DNA of 49,091 nt from Clostridiales bacterium. GTDB lineage: Bacteria; Bacillota; Clostridia; Lachnospirales; Lachnospiraceae. Below the pieces are notes generated by a model. That model was given only the letters and a program-made list of their open reading frames with translations. It did not search any database and was not told where the DNA came from. This document shows, in pieces, positions 1 through 8,769 of this stretch. The position numbers and the translations under genes are program-made. Numbering within the stretch: position 1 is the first letter of the stretch; the number at the start of each line of letters is the position of its first letter. Location: the NCBI GenBank assembly GCA_029338615.1, contig JAQYAS010000053.1, positions 1-49,091 on the forward strand. Reading direction: 5' to 3'.

Positions 1-3
1 TAA

Positions 4-1335
4 TCAGACTTTATACAGATAGTTTGATATCTCCCAATCTGTAACCTGTCTTGTATACTCATTCCACTCATCCATCTTGGCAGTTGTATATCTTTCAAAT
101 ATATGATCTCCAACTGCATCCCTCATGAATTCACTCTCGCTCATGGCAAGAGTTGCTTCCCTCAGATTTGCCGGAAGGCTGTGAATATGGCGGGCCTTCT
201 TCTCTTCTGGTGTGAGGTTGAATATGTTTGTATCTACGCTTGATGGAACTGGAAGCTGACGCTTGATTCCGTCAAGTCCTGCCTTGAGACACACGGCCAT
301 TGCAAGGTATGGGTTTGCTGTTGGATCAGGGCACCTGAGTTCGACTCTTGTGCCGGCACCTCTTGCACTTGGTATTCTGATAAGAGGACTTCTATTCTTC
401 GCTGACCATGCGATGTAGATAGGAGCCTCATAACCTGGAACAAGTCTCTTGTATGAGTTTACAAGCGGATTTGTTATGGCTGTCATCTCCTTCATATGCT
501 CCATGATACCTGCAATGAACCAATATGCCTCCTTGCTGAGTCCAAGCTTGTCATTCTCATCAGCAAATATATTCTTGCCATCCTTCTGAAGTGACATATT
601 CATGTGCATACCTGAACCACACACACCATATTTTGGCTTAGGCATAAATGTTGCACAAAGTCCATGTCTCTTGGCTATAGTCTTGACAACAAGCTTAAAT
701 GTCTCGATATTGTCCGCTGTCTTAAGCGCCTCACCATATTTAAAATCTATCTCATGCTGTGCAGGAGCAACCTCATGATGAGATGCCTCAATTTCAAATC
801 CCATCTGCTCAAGAGTAAGAACCATGTCTCTTCTGGCATTTTCACCAAAATCCAAAGGCCCAAGATCAAAATAACTTGCTCTCTCATATGTATTTGTGGT
901 TGGCATTCCATTCTCATCTGTCTGGAAGAGGAAGAACTCGCACTCAGGACCGACATTCATCTTATAGCCCATCTCTTCAGCCTCTGCCAGCGCTCTCTTA
1001 AGTACATATCTAGGATCACCCTCAAACGGTGTTCCATCCGGCTTATACACATCACATATAAGTCTCGCAACTTTACCCTGCTGAGGTCTCCATGGGAATG
1101 TCTCATATGAATCGTAATCCGGGTACAGATACATATCTGACTCCTCAATTCTTGCAAAACCTTCAATAGAAGAGCCATCGAACATGATCTTGTTATCCAG
1201 TGCCTTCTCTATCTGACTTGCAGTTATCGCTACGTTCTTAAGATCTCCAAAAATGTCTGTAAACTGAAGTCTTATAAACTCCACATCATCTTCTTTAACC
1301 TTTTTCAGTATGTCTTCCTTTGTGTATTTTCCCAT
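4..1335 (-). CDS. glnA: Type I glutamine synthetase
   Basis: Cytosolic enzyme that condenses glutamate and ammonia using ATP, the main entry of ammonium into glutamine. The 443-residue protein is complete and carries the family landmarks in order: the N-terminal beta-grasp segment with FDGSSIEGF, the metal-binding GPECEFFLF, the [12 protein letters not shown] strand, the GSGMHMN loop, [13 protein letters not shown], and the C-terminal [23 protein letters not shown]. The length fits the short GSI-alpha subgroup found in Firmicutes, which is normally controlled by feedback inhibition rather than adenylylation. AAGGAG precedes the ATG. It has its own promoter (TTGACA, 17 bp, TATTAT) and appears monocistronic. 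I saw no GlnR-type box. Confidence 0.98.
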   Translation of the reverse strand: MGKYTKEDILKKVKEDDVEFIRLQFTDIFGDLKNVAITASQIEKALDNKIMFDGSSIEGFARIEESDMYLYPDYDSYETFPWRPQQGKVARLICDVYKPDGTPFEGDPRYVLKRALAEAEEMGYKMNVGPECEFFLFQTDENGMPTTNTYERASYFDLGPLDFGENARRDMVLTLEQMGFEIEASHHEVAPAQHEIDFKYGEALKTADNIETFKLVVKTIAKRHGLCATFMPKPKYGVCGSGMHMNMSLQKDGKNIFADENDKLGLSKEAYWFIAGIMEHMKEMTAITNPLVNSYKRLVPGYEAPIYIAWSAKNRSPLIRIPSARGAGTRVELRCPDPTANPYLAMAVCLKAGLDGIKRQLPVPSSVDTNIFNLTPEEKKARHIHSLPANLREATLAMSESEFMRDAVGDHIFERYTTAKMDEWNEYTRQVTDWEISNYLYKV

Positions 1336-1384
1336 CGTTATACTCCTTTTCTACACATTTTTTGAATTTCTCATAGCTAGAGTA

Positions 1385-1413
1385 ATAATAAACTTTGGCA
1401 AGGTATTTGTCAA
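1385..1413 (-). promoter_or_regulatory. Sigma-A promoter of glnA
   Basis: On the minus strand TTGACA (1408-1413) and TATTAT (1385-1390) are separated by exactly 17 bp, about 50 bp upstream of the glnA start codon. The -35 hexamer overlaps the last codons of the upstream ABC permease gene. Confidence 0.7.
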
Positions 1414-2180
1414 CGCAGATCTCTTTTTCTGAAAACCATCCATGTAGCAGTCAGCATCACCAATCCATATACTCCCGCTACCAGTAATGATATTCCTGCA
1501 TGACCCCAATCAATACTGTATGCAGACATTTCCCTTACAGAATTAAACGGAAGATAATTGAGTATCTTTGTCAGTACCTTAGAATCAAAAATCATCGGTA
1601 TTATCTGCAGTCCCAGATCTATCACAAAAAACAACAGTATATTGACAGACACGGATGCAGCCTTCGATGCCAGCGTAAATGCAACAAATACACATGTCAT
1701 GTACATCATAGTCATCACAAAACCTTCACACGCCAAAGATCTGGCCATATATGCCACAGTGTCACCGTTGATGCTATGTCCGAATCCACCTGCCATGGAT
1801 GCTCCCACAATATATATAACAATATCCTCAAGTGATAATATCCATATTGCCACAACATATACTATGACCTTGGAGAGTAATATATACCCCCTGCTATGTC
1901 CCTGCGCTATTGCGCACTGTATATCCCTGGACTTGTAATCACTGGTTATAAGGGAAGCTGCCACAAATCCAAATAACATACCCGACACTGTACTTCCAGA
2001 AAACGAAGAGAGCAGATATTGGAACTGTGAAAATCCTGTCAGCTCCATGCCCAGCAGATCACCCACAAATGATACAGATATCAAATATATGATATCCTGT
2101 ACCAGGAACACTATGAGACATGTTCTAAACCCAACACTTTTCCAGAGTTTATAGAATTCTGCCGACAACAGTCTAAGCAC
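1410..2180 (-). CDS. ABC-2 type transporter permease
   Basis: Membrane subunit of an ABC exporter, partner of the ATPase encoded just upstream. The roughly 256-residue protein has about six hydrophobic segments (for example the stretch around FRTCLIVFLVQDIIYLISV and the C-terminal LLVAGVYGLVMLTATW), which fits the ABC-2 permease family. The open frame reaches a GTG at 2189 that sits directly on the AGGAGG of the ribosome-binding site. A second GTG at 2180 has a normal 8-nt spacing from that site and is the better start. The gene overlaps the end of the ATPase gene by 8 bases, so the two are probably translationally coupled. The substrate is unknown; related small exporters handle antimicrobial peptides or bacteriocin immunity. 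Confidence 0.85.
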   Translation of the reverse strand: MLRLLSAEFYKLWKSVGFRTCLIVFLVQDIIYLISVSFVGDLLGMELTGFSQFQYLLSSFSGSTVSGMLFGFVAASLITSDYKSRDIQCAIAQGHSRGYILLSKVIVYVVAIWILSLEDIVIYIVGASMAGGFGHSINGDTVAYMARSLACEGFVMTMMYMTCVFVAFTLASKAASVSVNILLFFVIDLGLQIIPMIFDSKVLTKILNYLPFNSVREMSAYSIDWGHAGISLLVAGVYGLVMLTATWMVFRKRDLR

Positions 2181-3090
2181 GTCTGCCACCTCCTATCATA
2201 TTGATAAAATAGTCTTCAAGACTTTCTTCTTCAAGATGATACTCAGATATAAATACCTTCTCATTGTACAGAGTCCACGCAAGTTTTTCCGCATCAACCG
2301 GCTGATTTACCACTATATCGCTGCCATTCACATAGACATTGGTAACATTGTAGCCTGAAGCAAGTATATTGAGGACTTTCTGCACATCATTTGTCCTGAT
2401 ATGAAGCCTTCTGCTGCACCTTGAATCCAATTCCTGCGCGGACAGGCAGTCCACAATGTGCCCATGATCTATAATTATATAATCCGTTGCCAGTTCATGA
2501 AGCTCTGTAAGAATATGACTGGATATAAGTATTGTCACGCCAAATCTCTGATTCAACTGTTTCAACAAATTCCTGATCTCCACTATTCCAACTGGATCAA
2601 GTCCATTTATCGGTTCATCCAGAAGCAGCAATTCCGGTCCTGAAAGCATCGCACAACCTATTGCAAGTCGTTGTTTCATACCCATTGAATAATTCCTGAA
2701 TTTTTTATTTCCCACACCGTCAAGGCCTACATTTGCTATCGTCTGGTCTATGAGCGATTTGTTGTCGATTCCACGAAGTTTCATATTAAGTTTTATGTTA
2801 TCACTCGCATTGTAATTACCATGCAAGCCTGCGTGCTCACACACTGTGCCGATCCTTCTTCTGGATTCTATAAGGTCTCTTTTGTCTGATGCGCCAAACA
2901 GTTCTATGCTGCCCTCGTCTGCAAACAGCAAGCCATTAATATGGTTGATCATGGTGGTTTTACCCGCACCATTCTGACCAATAAATCCATATATCTTACC
3001 ACGCTCAAGCGATATATTCACATCAGACAAAACCGTGTTCCTGCCATATTTCTTGGTAAGGTTGGACACTTTTACAATTGTTTCTGCCAT
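2173..3090 (-). CDS. ABC transporter ATP-binding protein
   Basis: Cytoplasmic ATPase that powers the neighbouring ABC-2 permease. It has a Walker A motif GQNGAGKTT, the signature NYSMGMKQRL, a Walker B LLLLDEP and the switch histidine in SSHILTELHELA, all at normal spacing for a BcrA/CcmA-like export ATPase. The C-terminal 80 residues are an accessory domain. The frame is open upstream to 3129, but that extension would start inside the terminator hairpin of the ribosomal operon. The ATG at 3090 (MAETIVKVSN) has AAAGGG upstream and lies after that terminator, so I chose it. Confidence 0.92.
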   Translation of the reverse strand: MAETIVKVSNLTKKYGRNTVLSDVNISLERGKIYGFIGQNGAGKTTMINHINGLLFADEGSIELFGASDKRDLIESRRRIGTVCEHAGLHGNYNASDNIKLNMKLRGIDNKSLIDQTIANVGLDGVGNKKFRNYSMGMKQRLAIGCAMLSGPELLLLDEPINGLDPVGIVEIRNLLKQLNQRFGVTILISSHILTELHELATDYIIIDHGHIVDCLSAQELDSRCSRRLHIRTNDVQKVLNILASGYNVTNVYVNGSDIVVNQPVDAEKLAWTLYNEKVFISEYHLEEESLEDYFINMIGGGRRA

Positions 3091-3118
3091 TTTTTCCCTT
3101 TCTACCAATTTGTGGTTT

Positions 3119-3155
3119 AAAAAACCCACCGATCAACTTAAATTGAGCGGTGGGT
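3119..3155 (-). terminator. Intrinsic terminator of rpsF-ssb-rpsR
   Basis: The 8-bp arms ACCCACCG (3124-3131 on the plus strand) and CGGTGGGT (3148-3155) enclose a loop that has further tcaa/ttga pairing. Six T residues follow on the minus strand, 25 bases after the rpsR stop codon. Confidence 0.85.
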
Positions 3156-3180
3156 CTTATATACTTATCACTGATAAGAA

Positions 3181-3444
3181 TTAATCCTGAACGTATGGTA
3201 ATATTGCTATCTGTCTAGCTCTCTTTACAGCAATTGTAATTGCTCTCTGATGCTTAGCACATGTGCCAGTGATTCTTCTAGGAAGGATCTTTCCTCTCTC
3301 TGAAATATACTTTCTAAGTGAATTTGAATCCTTGTAGTCGATCACAGCATCTTTATTTGCACAATACTCGCAGACTTTCTTTCTTCTACGGATATTTCTT
3401 CTCTTCATTGGAGCATCTGCTCTATCAGTCTTTGTATAAGCCAT
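3181..3444 (-). CDS. rpsR: Small ribosomal subunit protein bS18
   Basis: 30S protein that binds the platform of 16S rRNA together with bS6. The 87-residue sequence has the typical basic N-terminus ([11 protein letters not shown]), the [14 protein letters not shown] core and [11 protein letters not shown]. The cysteines CEYC and the later CAKH suggest a zinc-binding form of S18, as seen in many clostridia. AGGAGG precedes the ATG. It is the last gene of rpsF-ssb-rpsR, 17 bases after ssb, and is followed by a strong terminator. Confidence 0.98.
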   Translation of the reverse strand: MAYTKTDRADAPMKRRNIRRRKKVCEYCANKDAVIDYKDSNSLRKYISERGKILPRRITGTCAKHQRAITIAVKRARQIAILPYVQD

Positions 3445-3461
3445 TGTATTTACCTCCTGTT

Positions 3462-3914
3462 TTACTTGAATGGTAAATCATCCTCTATACCTTCTGGTAT
3501 ACTCATGAAGCCCTCTGCCCCTGCATTGCCAGGTGCCGGCCTTCCTGCTGGCTGATATCCACCACCTGAAGGCTGTCCGCCAGCGGCTTTGCTCTCTGCA
3601 AATTCCTGCTCCTCGACAACAACATCAGTCGTGTATACTTTGTTACCATCCTTATTCGTGTAGCTTCCAGTCTGGATTCTTCCTGTTATCGCAATCTTGG
3701 TTCCCTGCTTCAGGTACTTCTCAGCGAACTCAGCACTCTTGCCAAATGCCACGCAGCCAATAAAATCAGCATTCTGGTCGCCATTTCTATTGAATCTTCT
3801 GTCTACAGCCAGTGTATATCTTGCAATAGCCATCTGGCCATCTCCTGATCCTGACTGTGAATATCTAACCTCTGGGTCTCTGGTAAGTCGACCCATCAAT
3901 ATTACCTTGTTCAT
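3462..3914 (-). CDS. ssb: Single-stranded DNA-binding protein
   Basis: Binds single-stranded DNA during replication, recombination and repair. The 150-residue protein begins [19 protein letters not shown], the classical OB-fold entry, and continues to the [19 protein letters not shown] and [12 protein letters not shown] strands (to about residue 105). A Gly/Pro-rich linker follows, then the acidic tail IEDDLPFK. The tail is the partner-docking motif (usually DDDIPF); here one lysine follows the final phenylalanine, a small departure. It lies between rpsF and rpsR, the usual Firmicute arrangement. Confidence 0.97.
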   Translation of the reverse strand: MNKVILMGRLTRDPEVRYSQSGSGDGQMAIARYTLAVDRRFNRNGDQNADFIGCVAFGKSAEFAEKYLKQGTKIAITGRIQTGSYTNKDGNKVYTTDVVVEEQEFAESKAAGGQPSGGGYQPAGRPAPGNAGAEGFMSIPEGIEDDLPFK

Positions 3915-3930
3915 TATAGAATACCCCCTA

Positions 3931-4221
3931 TTACTCGGCGTCTAATCTAACGCAAAGATATCTAAGAACGGATTCCATAATACGAATGTTAGCCTCAAGC
4001 TGAGCTGGAGCATCAGCATCTGCATCAAACTGAATGAAGTAGTAGTATGCTTCGCCCATCTTCTGAATCTCGTAAGCAAGCTTCTTAAGTCCACACTCGT
4101 TAACCTCTGTAATTGTTCCGTTAGCCTTCTCAATATAAGACTTAACCTTATCAACTACAGCTGTTCTGGCTTCCTCATCAATCTTTGCACTAACAACTAA
4201 AGTCAATTCATATTTGTTCAT
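3931..4221 (-). CDS. rpsF: Small ribosomal subunit protein bS6
   Basis: 30S platform protein that pairs with bS18. The frame is open to 4269, but the family N-terminus MNKYELTLVV begins at 4221, and AAGGAGGTG lies just upstream, so the protein is 96 residues. The internal YEIQKMGEAYYYFIQF and the C-terminal IRIMESVLRYLCVRLDAE match S6. First gene of the rpsF-ssb-rpsR operon. The leader has a sigma-A promoter and an 8-bp hairpin next to the ribosome-binding site, where S6:S18 autoregulation acts in other bacteria. Confidence 0.97.
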   Translation of the reverse strand: MNKYELTLVVSAKIDEEARTAVVDKVKSYIEKANGTITEVNECGLKKLAYEIQKMGEAYYYFIQFDADADAPAQLEANIRIMESVLRYLCVRLDAE

Positions 4222-4247
4222 TACATTGCACCTCCTTATGGTCTCTG

Positions 4248-4267
4248 GCCCACAGCTGTCTGTGAGC
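4248..4267 (-). promoter_or_regulatory. Hairpin in the rpsF leader
   Basis: The minus-strand sequence GCTCACAG-ACAG-CTGTGGGC forms an 8-bp stem (one G-U pair) with a 4-nt loop, about 10 nt upstream of the Shine-Dalgarno site of rpsF. Its position is right for the S6:S18 autoregulatory leader known from other bacteria. I cannot confirm the diagnostic bulge. Confidence 0.45.
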
Positions 4268-4298
4268 AAGGAATATGATTAATACATCACAAGTTCAG

Positions 4299-4327
4299 AT
4301 ACTATCATATTTTTCCAGGCAATTCAA
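4299..4327 (-). promoter_or_regulatory. Promoter of rpsF-ssb-rpsR
   Basis: Minus strand TTGAAT (4322-4327), 17-bp spacer, TAGTAT (4299-4304). An overlapping TATGAT is an alternative -10. It lies about 80 bp upstream of the rpsF start. Confidence 0.5.
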
Positions 4328-4345
4328 GTGCTTTTTTAGAAAAGA

Positions 4346-5131
4346 TTACTGATCCCGCTGCATAAATTCCGTCGCATGCTTTCTTACCCATATTGGGAAC
4401 AGATTTCTCTGGCATCTGTAATTTCTTCTCTCTTCTACCGTTATGGCACGGAAGAACGTTCTCCACATATCCGTGTAATCATCCTCCTCGTACTCTGCGC
4501 AGCCAAGCACCGTAAACTCCTCGTCTGTAAGTTGTCTCACATACATGTCTCCATCAGCAGGATGAATCACCGCCGTGCGTCTGCCATCATCAACTATGAG
4601 CCAGTGCTCTGATGGCATCCTGTCAGCAAAATGATCAGCTACAAGCATGGACACATCACACTTTGGTTCAATATGGCAGACATATACCTTTCTGTCAACC
4701 GAAGTAAACCTGGCTATCTCCCTGAACTTGTGAGATTCATTGCTCACATTCCTGGACAGTTCCATAACATGCATGACCTCAGGCTGTATAAGCATATGTT
4801 CAACCCGACTGCCTTCCCTGAACGCCAGTATCAGATACCTGTATACCGCATCCACTGCCTCATCACAGTCTGAAAGCAAAGCGTAGAATACATTTCTATA
4901 TACAACAGGTGATATCCTTCTGACCGACCTCGTGAACTTCTCCGTTATAACAGGATCTCCATCTATATGTACATACTCTGCGAACATATCAAGCTGTGCT
5001 ATAGGTTCTCTGAGTATCCCCACTTCCCGGTGTCCGGCAGCTCCCTGCCCCAGTCCAAGTGCGTACTCCCATGCCCTGTATATACAGGTAGCCTTCCCCT
5101 CGTAGCTGTCTTCACATGTAAAAATCTTCAT
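4346..5131 (-). CDS. DUF4130 DNA-metabolism protein (TIGR03915 family)
   Basis: Partner of the radical SAM protein encoded immediately upstream. The 261-residue protein begins MKIFTCEDSYEGKATCIYRAWE and contains MELSRNVSNESHKFREIARF, both typical of the TIGR03915/DUF4130 family. In other bacteria this domain is paired with TIGR03916 radical SAM proteins or fused to UdgX-type uracil-DNA-glycosylase-like proteins, which is the basis for the DNA repair link. No catalytic mechanism is established. The ATG lies 6 bases after the radical SAM stop and the ribosome-binding site (GGGGTGA) overlaps that stop, so the pair is co-translated. It shares the LexA-controlled promoter at 6738-6766. Confidence 0.85.
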   Translation of the reverse strand: MKIFTCEDSYEGKATCIYRAWEYALGLGQGAAGHREVGILREPIAQLDMFAEYVHIDGDPVITEKFTRSVRRISPVVYRNVFYALLSDCDEAVDAVYRYLILAFREGSRVEHMLIQPEVMHVMELSRNVSNESHKFREIARFTSVDRKVYVCHIEPKCDVSMLVADHFADRMPSEHWLIVDDGRRTAVIHPADGDMYVRQLTDEEFTVLGCAEYEEDDYTDMWRTFFRAITVEERRNYRCQRNLFPIWVRKHATEFMQRDQ

Positions 5132-5137
5132 ACTGTA

Positions 5138-6730
5138 TCACCCCTGAAGTCCTATATCAAACAGTGTGAGCTGTCTGTACTGCTCATTCTGATGAGCAAC
5201 CTGCCAATTCTCAATTCTGCTCATATCCGTCATCTCTCTGACTATATAATCCCTCTCTATAGGGATCCTGTACATCATGTGTCCACCACAGGTTATAAAG
5301 TAATGTGCTCTCTTAAGCACCACCCCCATCTTCTTCAGGCTGTCAAAATCCAGGCTTCCGTATCGGCGTGCTCTCACTATCCTGCCCGCCGACTTCGGCC
5401 CTATGCCGGGAATTCTGAGCAACAGATCATATGGTGCCGTCTGCACCTCCACCGGAAACTGATCAAGATGCCTTACCGCCCAGTTGCACTTTGGATCCAT
5501 CCGCTGATCAAGGTTTGGCTCAGTCTCAGACAGTATCTCATCCGCATGAAAACCATAGTATCTGAGCAGCCAGTCCGCCTGATATAACCTGTGCTCCCTG
5601 AGAAGCGGAACTGCAGTGTCCAGAGCCGGAAGAGCTGAGTCCTCATTGATCGGTATATACGCAGAATAGAACACCCTCTTCAAATCGTATCTCTGATACA
5701 GCCTCTGAGCCGTGTGTATAAGTGTATAATCCGACTCGCCACTTGCTCCAACTATCATCTGTGTACTCTGCCCAGCCGGGGCAAACGCTCTTCTCCTGTC
5801 TGTATCGCCAAACATAACAGGGAGAGGTGAAGATCTACTCAATATATATGATGACGAGTCTTCCTGTATCTCGTACACTGCCTCTTCCTTCATCTCTGCA
5901 GCATCGACACTACTTTTATCTGCATCAACGCCTTCTGTGAACACCTCAGCTATTGTTCTCTGTGACGTACCACGACTGCACTGTCCTGCCAACTCGGCCT
6001 TATATGCTTCCAGATCCTTCTGCAGATTCTTTTCATTGAATATGCTTCCCATAAGATATCTGTTGATACCGCTTCTCTCCATACGCGCAGTCTTACCAAC
6101 CGCCAGTCTGTGGGATTCTATGGTACTGGTCAGTTTGCCCATGGGATCAAGTATGGTTCCAAAGCTCTTATTCGGCGCAAGTCTCTTCAGACTCTCCTCA
6201 GTCGGCAGCTCCATATTAACACTTATCCTGTCCGCTAAATATCCCACCATACTTATAAGTTCATCCGATGCCCCCGGAATGGTCTTCACATGGATGTAGC
6301 CATTGAACCTGTACTTTGTTCTGAGTAGATACAGTGTCTCACACATTCTCTGCATGGTATATGTCGGATCTCTGAGTACACCAGAACTCAAAAATAATCC
6401 TTCTATATAATTCCGCTTGTAGAACTCTATGACCAGATCACACAGTTCATCAGGTTCAAATGTTGCCCTGGGTACATCATTGCTTCTGCGATTCAGGCAG
6501 TACTTGCAATCATATACACAATGATTCGTCATGAGAACCTTCAGAAGAGAGATGCACCTTCCATCCGCCGCAAAGCTGTGACATATGCCACATGATACGC
6601 TGTTGCCCAGAGATCCCCTCTGTCCTTTTCTGTTAACTCCGCTGGAAGTACACGCCACGTCATACTTCGCAGCATCAGCCAATATATTCAATTTTTCCTT
6701 TGTTGTAAGTCCTGTAATTATTTCGTTCAT
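5138..6730 (-). CDS. Putative DNA modification/repair radical SAM protein (TIGR03916 family)
   Basis: Radical S-adenosylmethionine enzyme of unknown chemistry, linked to DNA repair by its family and by the SOS promoter here. The cluster motif is CVYDCKYC (Cx3Cx2C) near residue 73, after the family blocks ILADAAKYD and CHSFAADGRCISLLK. A non-conserved insert of about 70 residues (around EGVDADKSS) interrupts the middle. The C-terminus has a helix-hairpin-helix DNA-binding motif, RIPGIGPKSAGRI. The frame is open to 6838, but that extension crosses the promoter. I chose the ATG at 6730, which begins essentially at the predicted transcription start, giving a leaderless message. A TTG at 6691, preceded by AAAGGA, is an alternative start 13 codons downstream. 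Confidence 0.88.
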   Translation of the reverse strand: MNEIITGLTTKEKLNILADAAKYDVACTSSGVNRKGQRGSLGNSVSCGICHSFAADGRCISLLKVLMTNHCVYDCKYCLNRRSNDVPRATFEPDELCDLVIEFYKRNYIEGLFLSSGVLRDPTYTMQRMCETLYLLRTKYRFNGYIHVKTIPGASDELISMVGYLADRISVNMELPTEESLKRLAPNKSFGTILDPMGKLTSTIESHRLAVGKTARMERSGINRYLMGSIFNEKNLQKDLEAYKAELAGQCSRGTSQRTIAEVFTEGVDADKSSVDAAEMKEEAVYEIQEDSSSYILSRSSPLPVMFGDTDRRRAFAPAGQSTQMIVGASGESDYTLIHTAQRLYQRYDLKRVFYSAYIPINEDSALPALDTAVPLLREHRLYQADWLLRYYGFHADEILSETEPNLDQRMDPKCNWAVRHLDQFPVEVQTAPYDLLLRIPGIGPKSAGRIVRARRYGSLDFDSLKKMGVVLKRAHYFITCGGHMMYRIPIERDYIVREMTDMSRIENWQVAHQNEQYRQLTLFDIGLQG

Positions 6731-6737
6731 GCATACC

Positions 6738-6766
6738 ATTATACGAACATTTGTTCGATATTGCAA
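6738..6766 (-). promoter_or_regulatory. LexA (SOS) box inside a sigma-A promoter
   Basis: The perfect 14-bp palindrome CGAACAAATGTTCG (6744-6757) matches the Gram-positive LexA/DinR consensus CGAACNNNNGTTCG. It lies in the 17-bp spacer between TTGCAA (6761-6766) and TATAAT (6738-6743) on the minus strand. LexA bound here would block RNA polymerase directly. The expected transcription start (about 6731) is at the ATG of the radical SAM gene. Confidence 0.9.
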
Positions 6767-6819
6767 GGGGTAATTTCTGGGAATCCAACCAGAAATTTGA
6801 TAGCAAATAAATTGACAAA

Positions 6820-6860
6820 CAAAAAAGACCAGACACACCCTGATCGATTGTATCTGATCT
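6820..6860 (-). terminator. Intrinsic terminator of pckA
   Basis: On the minus strand AGATCAGATAC pairs with GTGTCTGGTCT (11 bp including two G-U pairs) and six T residues follow. It lies 64 bases after the pckA stop. A second, shorter inverted repeat (GAAAGGT/ACCTTTC, 6870-6899) sits between. Confidence 0.8.
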
Positions 6861-6923
6861 TCTCTGTCAGAAAGGTTCCGGACTATGACAGTACCTTTCC
6901 TATATATAATTCTAAGCTATATC

Positions 6924-8528
6924 TTAGAGCTGTGGGCCTGCTGCAACTAATGCCTTACCTGCTGCATTACCCTCATACTTAGCAAAGTTCTTCTGGAATC
7001 TTGCTGCAAGATCCTTAGCCTTTGTCTCCCACTCTGAAGCATCTGCGTATGTGTCACGTGGGTCAAGGATTGCTGGATCTACGCCAGGAAGCTCTGTTGG
7101 AACCTCGAAGTCGAACATAGGGATCTTCTTTGTAGGAGCCTCATTGATAGCACCGCTGAGGATTGCATCGATGATACCTCTTGTATCCTTGATTGAAATT
7201 CTCTTGCCTGTTCCATTCCATCCTGTGTTGACAAGGTATGCCTTAGCACCGCTCTTCTTCATCTTCTTAACAAGCTCCTCTGCATACTTTGTAGGATGCA
7301 GCTCGAGGAATGCCTGACCGAAGCAAGCTGAGAATGTAGGTGTTGGCTCTGTGATACCTCTCTCTGTACCAGCAAGCTTTGCTGTGAATCCTGACAGGAA
7401 GTAGTACTGTGTCTGCTCTGGTGTAAGGATTGATACTGGAGGAAGTACTCCAAACGCATCTGCTGAAAGGAAGATTACATTCTTTGCAGCTGGTGCTGAT
7501 GATATAGGTCTTACAATGTTCTTGATGTGATCTATAGGGTAAGATACACGAGTGTTCTCTGTTACGCTCTTGTCTGTGAAGTCGATCTTACCGTTTGCAT
7601 CAAGTGTAACGTTCTCAAGAAGAGCATTTCTCTTGATTGCATTGTAGATGTCAGGCTCTGAATCCTTGTCAAGGTCGATAACCTTAGCGTAGCATCCACC
7701 CTCGAAGTTGAATACGCCGTTGTCATCCCAGCCGTGCTCATCATCACCGATAAGGAGTCTCTTTGGATCTGTTGAAAGTGTTGTCTTACCTGTTCCTGAA
7801 AGTCCGAAGAAGATAGCTGTGTTCTCACCGTTCATATCTGTGTTAGCTGAGCAGTGCATTGAAGCCATTCCCTTAAGTGGAAGGTAGTAGTTCATCATTG
7901 AGAACATACCCTTCTTCATCTCTCCACCGTACCATGTGTTAACTATAACCTGCTCATGGCTTGTAATGTTGAATGCTACACATGTCTCTGAGTTAAGTCC
8001 TAACTCTTTGTAGTTCTCAACCTTAGCCTTTGAAGCGTTATATACTACGAAATCAGGCTCGAAGTCTTTAAGTTCTTCCTCAGTTGGCTTGATGAACATG
8101 TTTGTTACAAAATGAGCCTGCCAAGCAACCTCAACGATGAAACGGATAGCCATACGAGTATCAGCATTTGCTCCGCAGAATGCATCAACTACGAAAAGTC
8201 TCTTGTTTGAGAGTTCCTTCTTAGCAAGATCCTTAACTGATGCCCATGTCTCCTCTGTCATTGGATGGTTGTCGTTCTTGTACTCATCTGATGTCCACCA
8301 TACAGTATCCTTTGAGTTCTCATCTACTACGATATACTTATCTTTAGGTGAACGTCCTGTATAAATACCAGTCATAACGTTAACTGCACCAAGCTCACTA
8401 ACCTGTCCCTTCTCGTATCCCTGAAGGTCAGCCTTTGTCTCTTCCTCGAATAACAATTCATATGAAGGATTGTGTACGATCTCTGTTGTTCCTGTAATGC
8501 CATACTTAGTTAAATCAACTGTTGCCAT
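6924..8528 (-). CDS. pckA: ATP-dependent phosphoenolpyruvate carboxykinase
   Basis: Interconverts oxaloacetate plus ATP with phosphoenolpyruvate, CO2 and ADP. In gut anaerobes it often runs in the carboxylating direction. The 534 residues are the usual length. Motifs are the substrate loop [14 protein letters not shown], the kinase-1a P-loop [11 protein letters not shown], the kinase-2 metal motif [11 protein letters not shown], and [20 protein letters not shown] precedes the ATG. It stands alone with its own promoter and terminator. The codon choice looks highly biased, as expected for a strongly expressed gene. Confidence 0.98.
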   Translation of the reverse strand: MATVDLTKYGITGTTEIVHNPSYELLFEEETKADLQGYEKGQVSELGAVNVMTGIYTGRSPKDKYIVVDENSKDTVWWTSDEYKNDNHPMTEETWASVKDLAKKELSNKRLFVVDAFCGANADTRMAIRFIVEVAWQAHFVTNMFIKPTEEELKDFEPDFVVYNASKAKVENYKELGLNSETCVAFNITSHEQVIVNTWYGGEMKKGMFSMMNYYLPLKGMASMHCSANTDMNGENTAIFFGLSGTGKTTLSTDPKRLLIGDDEHGWDDNGVFNFEGGCYAKVIDLDKDSEPDIYNAIKRNALLENVTLDANGKIDFTDKSVTENTRVSYPIDHIKNIVRPISSAPAAKNVIFLSADAFGVLPPVSILTPEQTQYYFLSGFTAKLAGTERGITEPTPTFSACFGQAFLELHPTKYAEELVKKMKKSGAKAYLVNTGWNGTGKRISIKDTRGIIDAILSGAINEAPTKKIPMFDFEVPTELPGVDPAILDPRDTYADASEWETKAKDLAARFQKNFAKYEGNAAGKALVAAGPQL

Positions 8529-8661
8529 TTTTCTTAACTCCTTTTCTTTTAATGTATTTCATTGATAGGTGCATGCCGCCTGTACCCTGTCGGCACCGCG
8601 GTTATATAGCACTCAATAATCTGAAAATAAATATGAACACTTACTCTCATATTCAGTTGAA

Positions 8662-8690
8662 AGTATACCCAATTAGTCAAAATAAATCAA
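8662..8690 (-). promoter_or_regulatory. Promoter of pckA
   Basis: Minus strand TTGATT (8685-8690), 17 bp, TATACT (8662-8667), giving a leader of about 125 nt. A perfect 11-bp inverted repeat (ACTCAATAATC at 8611-8621, GATTATTGAGT at 8694-8704) brackets the promoter, and a shorter repeat (AATATGA/TCATATT) lies inside it. Confidence 0.6.
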
Positions 8691-8769
8691 TATGATTATT
8701 GAGTTTTTTTTGTAGTTTACAGAAAGTTCTCATTTATAATCTGAAATTTATATTTATTACTTGCATAAC

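Noticed and set aside
1336..1409. GlnR operator for glnA
   Set aside because: No TGTNAN7TNACA-type site is visible around the promoter.
3091..3129. Upstream 13-codon extension of the ABC ATPase
   Set aside because: It begins inside the terminator hairpin of the ribosomal operon and lacks a ribosome-binding site.
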